A stretch of DNA of 26,958 nt from Krasilnikovozyma curviuscula (Eukaryota; Basidiomycota; Tremellomycetes; Cystofilobasidiales; Mrakiaceae): assembly GCA_014825775.1 (NCBI GenBank), contig MVAQ01000266.1, positions 1 through 26,958 on the forward strand, given 5' to 3'. Made by a program: the position numbers and the translations under genes. This document shows positions 21,988 through 26,958 of the stretch, piece after piece. The notes beneath the pieces are model-generated. The model was given only the letters and a program-made list of their open reading frames with translations. It did no database searches and had not been told where the DNA came from. Position 1 is the first letter of the stretch. The number at the start of each line of letters is the position of its first letter.

Positions 21988-22264
21988 ACAAATAATATAA
22001 TGACAGCAGATAAGACGAAGGTTGCTTTCGTAAAATGACCAAAGCCATAATCATATGATCTCTTATTATGACTCTTCTTTTTCAATTGAACATTTTTTTT
22101 TTTTGAATGTTGGGCTCGAAGGTCTACTGATGAGATCGCAAATGACTTCTGAAAGGAGAGCGAAACGCGGGCCAGTTCAATTAGCTAGAAACGTCCACCT
22201 GCTATTCTCAAAACACCTATGTCATCTCCTACAACACGCCCCTGAAGAGTGAGACTCGTATCCA
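21988..22264. other. Intergenic, A/T-rich with poly-T tract
   Basis: 3' flank of phosphoglucomutase and 5' flank of the zinc-finger gene. A 12-13-nt T run near 22091-22103 is flanked by AACATT and AATGTT, which are reverse complements and could form a small hairpin. Nothing else recognisable. Confidence 0.4.
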
Positions 22265-23342
22265 ATGCTCTCTGGAAAGCGTAGGAGATGCTCTTCTATT
22301 TCCAGCAGCTCATCGTCGTCCTCAATCGCCTCGCACCTCGATTCCGATTCTGAGCAACCAGCTGAACCAAAACAGAGTAGAAAGTCAAGGTTACTAGAAC
22401 CAAACGATGGAGACAATGTATTCTCTGTGACGTGTTCCTTCCCTCCTACTTGCCATCTCAAAACTCCGACGTGAGTGAGTTCTCCTGCCGTATAGTGTCC
22501 GCTCACTGAAAGTCCTTCGGATGTCCCACAGAACGTTTACGTCGGCTTCAGAGTACGAGACTCATCAGCAAAAGTACCATACATTCATATGTAGGGAGCT
22601 GACTTGTGAGAAAGTGTTTCCTGACGAAAGAATTCTACATCTGGTAAGGGTCTGAGTTTCATTCTCCTTTCCAACCAGAAATTGACTCTCTGCTTTCTAT
22701 AGCATATTCAAGAGCATCATGATCCTATCTTAGCAGTGCAGCGTGATAGAGGAGAGAGAACTGTAAATTATTTGACCTTCCAGCTGCCATGAACACGTCT
22801 GATTCTTTATTCCACTATTTTCAGTTCCAATGTCACATTCCACCACCAGCTTGCGATAAGTCATTTCGTACACCAAAGGGTAGAAGACTTCATTTGATCG
22901 AGGCGCACCACTACTCCAAAGACTACAGCTTCGGCGTCACTCAAAATGGTGTAAGCTTTTCTTGTGTCTAATTGTCGGTTCCCTCATCGCTAAGCTGGCT
23001 ATGTCAGATCAGATTGGAGATCTCCTCTTGAAGCACGGCCTTGCCTTCTCTCTTATTCGCCCGAAGTATAACCCAGATTTGAAGAAACGGACACCTCCTG
23101 CAACCTCGACAAATCACCACGTTAAACCGCATTCACTCTCTGACAATCATTCAACCGCCAAACAACGTGCTCCTAATGCACTGGATATCTCTCCTCTTGC
23201 TTCAAGGGAGAACGGCAAGACGACGATGGACGAAGAGATGGATGAGTTGGCAGATGCTTTCACGAGTAAAGCGGCGCTAGCTTTCGTTCCTCGCAGTGTA
23301 CAGCTGAAGCAAGTTTCGGACAAAATGATGGATGTGGGTTAG
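22265..23342 (+). CDS. ZNF511-type C2H2 zinc-finger protein
   Basis: Five exons: 22265-22470, 22532-22643, 22703-22762, 22825-22950, 23013-23342; 277 aa, phases consistent. An in-frame TGA at 22250 supports the start. After a Ser-rich N-terminus (residues ~9-22) come three C2H2-like units: TCSFPPTCHLKTPT with ETHQQKYH; FICRELTCEKVFPDERIL with HIQEHHD; and FQCHIPPPACDKSF with HLIEAHH. This is the order and spacing I recall from animal ZNF511, including the linker DPILAVQRDRGERTF and the KDYSFGVTQNG block after the last finger. The C-terminal ~100 residues are low-complexity. Nucleic-acid binding is likely, but no target is known. The last acceptor is GATCAG at 23007-23012, since an AG 5 nt earlier would break the frame. 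Confidence 0.9.
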
Positions 23343-23968
23343 CGCCTCATGGTGTTTCTGCGATGATGAGTGAGTCCGGTTCTCCCTTGCTGACCAAGAC
23401 ACTATCCCGCTGCTGACCTCAACATCATGACAAAGACAGCCCCGTAGGTAGAAAACATCTATACATCTACCTCGGTATCTGTATTTAACCTTCTGCAGTG
23501 GCCTTACGCTACAGCGACCTCGATTGCAGGCGCATTAGATCCGAGCAAGATGGAGCTGATACCACGCGAGTCGAAGACCTCAAGATGTCTCATCGCAGAG
23601 CACAGTTACATCATATAGTAGTCATTATTGCTACGGAGATAGAAAAGAGGAAAATTGTCACTAAATATCGGGCTGACAGTGAAATCCGTGTGCACCGGAC
23701 GGGAGGTGTTCCTCAAAACGACAACTTTCCAAAGGTCGCCCTCTAACCGCATTTTTCGTTATATAAGCTGGCCAGGTTACTTTCCAAGAGTCAACTTCCT
23801 CGTCTCTCCCCTCATCCACATCGAATCTCATCGATCCTAGTTCGTCAGGTTCATTTTTCCACCCATCCACCTCGTTTCACTCACAGCTCCAGAGCTCTCC
23901 CAACGACCTTGCTAGCGACTGCAGCCCTATCTACCGCCTCCATTACTCAAAAAACTACAGAATCTGCA
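23343..23968 (+). promoter_or_regulatory. TRR1 upstream region
   Basis: Gene-free. A TATATAAG box at 23760-23767 lies about 205 bp before the ATG. The leader from about 23790 is C/T-rich and contains no ATG on the plus strand before 23969. The reading frame of TRR1 is open through the whole leader (see findings). I could not pick out a convincing Yap1 or Skn7 element by eye. Confidence 0.5.
23760..23767 (+). promoter_or_regulatory. TATA box of TRR1
   Basis: TATATAAG in a T-rich context, about 205 bp before the first ATG of the gene; consistent with a transcript starting near 23795-23830 and a leader of about 140-170 nt. Confidence 0.5.
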
Positions 23969-25371
23969 ATGGCACCAGTCCCAGCTCAGCACGGTGCATC
24001 CACACACGGTGAGAAATCCACCAAGAAGCACAGCGAAGTCGTGATCAGTAAGTCGGCGACCTATCGATACTTTCGGTCTGATGCTTACCTTTCATTGCCT
24101 TGTCCTCTCTTTCTCAGTTGGATCTGGTCCAGCTGGACACACTGCCGCTATCTACCTTGCAAGAGCCAATGTCATCCCCGTCATGTTTGAGGTGAGTTCC
24201 TCCAGCGCTTATATCTCCTCACTTTTTTCACCTCCGGTTATGTCGCATTTGCTCAATCTTTGGTTGTGTTACCCAGGGAATGCTTGCGAACGGTTTTGCT
24301 GCTGGTGGACAACTCACTACTACTACGGAAGTTGAGAACTTCCCTGGTTTCCCAGAGGGTGTCATGGGCCCTGAAATGATGGACAAGTTCAGAGCTCAAT
24401 CGTGAGTTCGTTGTATCGCGCATAGAATCCAGCCCAACCAACTTATTATTTTTTGCTTCTTTCTTCATTTCAGTGCTCGCTTCGGAACTGAAATTATCAC
24501 TGAGACCATCAGCAAGGTCGACTTGTCGAAGCGACCATTCAAGTATTGGCGTGAAGGTGAAGAGGACGACGAGTCAGCTTTCGAGACGACCGAGTCCCTC
24601 ATCATTGCTACTGGTGCTAGTGCAAAGAGACTTTTCCTTCCAGGAGAAGATGTCTACTGGCAGAGTGGTATCTCTGCTTGTGCTGTGTGTGACGGTGCGG
24701 TCCCAATCTTCAGGTCAGTAACTTCAGAATTGCTTAGCAGTGGCACACGCCCTCAAGAACAAACCACTGACTGTGTTTTGTTGGGTTAATTAATGCAGGA
24801 AAAAGCCTCTTGCTGTCATTGGTGGTGGTGATTCTGCTGCTGAGGAGGCCATGTACCTCACTAAGTACGCCTCCCACGTTTACGTCCTCGTCCGAAAAGA
24901 CGTCCTCAGAGCCTCAAAGATCATGGCCAAAAGACTTCTTGCCCACCCAAAAGTTACCGTCATGTTTAACGTAAGTTATCTTTCACGTTCGCACATGTTG
25001 CTGCCTACACGTGCTGATCGTTTTCCAATGTTGGGCAGACCCATGCAACTGAATGCCTGGGTGACGGCGACCTGTTAAATGCGCTGACGATTGTTAACAA
25101 CAAGACGAATGAGACGTCCAAGCTTGAGGTGAATGGCCTCTTCTACGCCATCGGCCACGAGCCTGCGACCTCCCTTGTGAAAGGCCAGCTCGACATCGAC
25201 GAAGACGGCTACATCATCACCAAGCCAGGCACGACTGAGACATCCGTCGAGGGCATCTTTGCCGCTGGTGATGTTCAGGACAAGAGATATAGGCAGGCTA
25301 TCACGTCTGCTGGAACCGGATGCATGGCTGCGCTCGAGGTTGAGAAGTTCTTGTCTTCGTTGGAGGATTAG
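23969..25371 (+). CDS. TRR1: Thioredoxin reductase (NADPH)
   Basis: Seven exons: 23969-24047, 24118-24191, 24277-24401, 24474-24713, 24799-24970, 25039-25371; with ATG 23969 the sum is 1023 nt, 340 aa (six coding exons in this model, any further exon being leader). Low-molecular-weight thioredoxin reductase features are complete: FAD site [11 protein letters not shown] (~27-37), redox centre CAVCDG (Cys162 and Cys165), NADPH site GGGDSAAEE (~181-189), and the second FAD motif [18 protein letters not shown] near the C-terminus. The enzyme reduces thioredoxin with NADPH and is central to peroxide defence and ribonucleotide reduction; it is usually essential in fungi. The first ~22 residues before EVVIIGSG are a poorly conserved lead-in. 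Donor GTCAGT at 24714 is unusual but fits the phase. An in-frame extension without ATG precedes the start. Confidence 0.97.
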
Positions 25372-25588
25372 ATAGTCGACATATTTTAGAAAGACTGGTT
25401 GACTTTAGAGCTCTTTTTTTTTCTCTTTGAAATCTTTTTTGTAATCGTGATTTATCAAGTGACTCACGATGAAGAATGTAGTACCCTATCGCATTGCATC
25501 TTTACCAGACGCGAGGGCATAACTTCACCGTTATCAATTACTTACATCTCTTTCCGTGCAACTGAACATCAAAAGACTATTATGTTAA
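25372..25588. other. Convergent 3' flanks of TRR1 and PHAF1-like gene
   Basis: 217 nt between two convergent stop codons. T-rich stretch at 25411-25440 follows the TRR1 stop; TTAATTAA occurs close to the minus-strand stop. No gene or clear structured terminator. Confidence 0.45.
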
Positions 25589-26958
25589 TTAAACAATTAT
25601 GACCCCGTCAACCGACCCACCGTCCACTACCTCCAGCACGCACCCTTCGCCCACACCCACGAGCCTCGTCTCGCCAAAACCAACAAGCCCACCGCCTATC
25701 CATGCCTCACCCGCCCTGTCCAAACCCATCGCCAAAGACGCTTCCTCTTCCCTCACCGGCGTGGTCGAGCGGGTGGAAGATGAATTCTTGCGCCCGTTCG
25801 CGCTGTGAGAGGAGGACGCAGAAGTGGAGAGCACCATCTCCTCCCCCACCCCGCCTGCTATTGACGAGCTATTTGACCATGAGGAAACGTTCATCAATGG
25901 AGGGGAGAGAACAGTGATGATCTTCTGCGCCGGCGTCGTTGACGGCATCCAACCAGACGACGACGGGCGGGGTAGGAGCCACGGACAATGCTTGTGCCGC
26001 CCAAAGAGAACCGTTCCGGGTAAATTCGAATGCACAATGATCTTCACTACGGTATGCCCACGCGAGGGAGAAAGGAGGAAGTCGAGACCGTGTTGGAAAT
26101 AGTTGAGGAAGTCTGTGCGCGATAACGGCTAGGAGTCAGCCTGTGATCTGCAGTGTGGGACGAAGAGAGCAACGACCTACAGTCCCCTTCAACTGATACT
26201 CGGCCTTCATCACCATCCTCCTCCATCCCGCCACCTCCAGTAGAAGACAACGCGTGTATCGCCATCCTGTCGTCTTCTTTCTGATGCCTCCTCAACGGCG
26301 GCCCTAACTCGACGCTCAGATCCACCGCCGTTGTCTGTCCAAGTCGCACCTCGACCACATGTGGGACCTTGGAGAAGTGCAGGTTGGCGCCCACGCCCGG
26401 CTATGAAAGCAGGAAAAGGTGAGCGAAAGATACCCTGGCGAGAGGGAAAGGCTCCCCGGGGAGAAGGCATACCAAGAGTTCGGCCCGAGTGATTTCCCCC
26501 GTCGTAAGGGAAGATAGGTCGGCTTCTCTTTCTCCCCTCCCGGTCGTCGTCGCACTCTTGGAGCAGACATGGATCCTCTCCACGGCGGGCTCCCTGCTCG
26601 TCGCAGACGAGGGTGTGAACTGGAAACCGACGCCAGGAAACCACATTTCCGTCGCGGCGCTCAGGCCATTTAGCGAGTTAGTCGAAGAAGGAGTGTCCAA
26701 GGAAGAAGAGGACGCGAAAGTAGGTCCAAACACACGCTTAACGTCGCCCCTGTCGAGTCGCTTGGTTCTTGATGAGATGACCGTCGACGGGCCGGGTAGC
26801 GCAGCGTGGCCGTTCGAAGTGGATGCTGCTGATGGTGTCTTGGAGGTAGTGGTCGAACGGGAGAGGGGCGTGTACAGGAGCACGAGGGATGACGGGAGTG
26901 TCAGGATGATTAAGGAGAGCCGCTGGGAGGGGGCGGGGAAGAGAAGGGTGATCATTTG
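25589..26958 (-). CDS. PHAF1/UPF0183 (C16orf70) homologue, 5' partial
   Basis: Minus-strand exons 26958-26434 (continuing off the window), 26400-26181 and 26112-25589; at least 422 aa visible. Family blocks in order: LFPAPSQRLSLIIL, YTPLS, RVFGPTF, MWFPGVGFQFTPS, VEVRLGQTTAVDLSVELGPP, HQKEDDRMAIHA, then YFLNYFQHGLDFLLS and VVKIIVHSNLPGTVLFGR. These match the UPF0183 signature as I recall it: LG-x-TT-x-QDL, GPP, KEDDRM-IH, Y-F-YF-x-GIDFL, K-IL-HSN-PG. Human PHAF1 is reported to bind phosphoinositides at phagophores with BCAS3; a trafficking or autophagy role here is inference. The C-terminal ~100 residues after HSNLPG are Ser/Gly-rich and include SSSTRSTTPVREEE. Start codon and first exon(s) lie right of the window. 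Confidence 0.88.

Noticed and set aside
23498..23746. 82-codon plus-strand frame upstream of TRR1
   Set aside because: Ends before the TATA box, no recognisable motif, composition like the surrounding non-coding DNA.

Overview
The window reads as nuclear DNA of a basidiomycete yeast or fungus, most likely a tremellomycete (the group of Cryptococcus, Kwoniella and Tremella). The evidence is a compact layout with short intergenic gaps, genes cut by many introns of about 60-100 nt with GTNNGY-type donors and CTNAY branch points, and protein sequences closest to fungal families (from memory of the families; no search was run). I see no rRNA, tRNA, transposon, CRISPR or virus-derived sequence. The right edge cuts a gene.

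Layout, left to right. 116-1301 (-): fungal NFKBIL1-like protein. 1591-4320 (+): three-RRM RNA-binding protein, with an upstream ORF ending on its start codon. 4321-5097: promoter with several CGG/CCG palindromes, then 5098-7542 (+): acetyl-CoA hydrolase/CoA-transferase ACH1 in 13 exons. 7742-8917 (-): secreted protein of unknown function, convergent with ACH1. 9420-10680 (-): orphan intracellular protein whose start codon is the only coding part of its first exon. 10681-11330: no convincing gene. 11331-12508 (-): mitochondrial cardiolipin synthase CRD1. 12667-15043 (+): large orphan protein with an acidic tail, divergent from CRD1. 15753-16142 (+): small secreted six-cysteine protein with a Kex2 site. 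17060-19327 (+): highly divergent septin-like GTPase. 19723-21987 (+): phosphoglucomutase, with its stop codon in a separate exon. 22265-23342 (+): ZNF511-type zinc-finger protein. 23969-25371 (+): thioredoxin reductase TRR1. 25589-26958 (-): PHAF1/UPF0183 (C16orf70) homologue, 5' end outside the window.

There is no obvious single pathway or cluster. It is an ordinary housekeeping neighbourhood: acetate/CoA metabolism, cardiolipin synthesis, hexose-phosphate metabolism and thiol redox, mixed with RNA-binding and trafficking proteins and several lineage-restricted proteins. The most interesting points are the divergent septin, a possible non-AUG mitochondrial form of TRR1, an in-frame GC-AG intron in ACH1, start/stop codons isolated by introns, and the small cysteine-rich secreted protein. 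Exon borders were placed by hand from splice motifs, reading frame and family similarity. Two junctions (in the RRM gene and at the phosphoglucomutase N-terminus) do not resolve cleanly.
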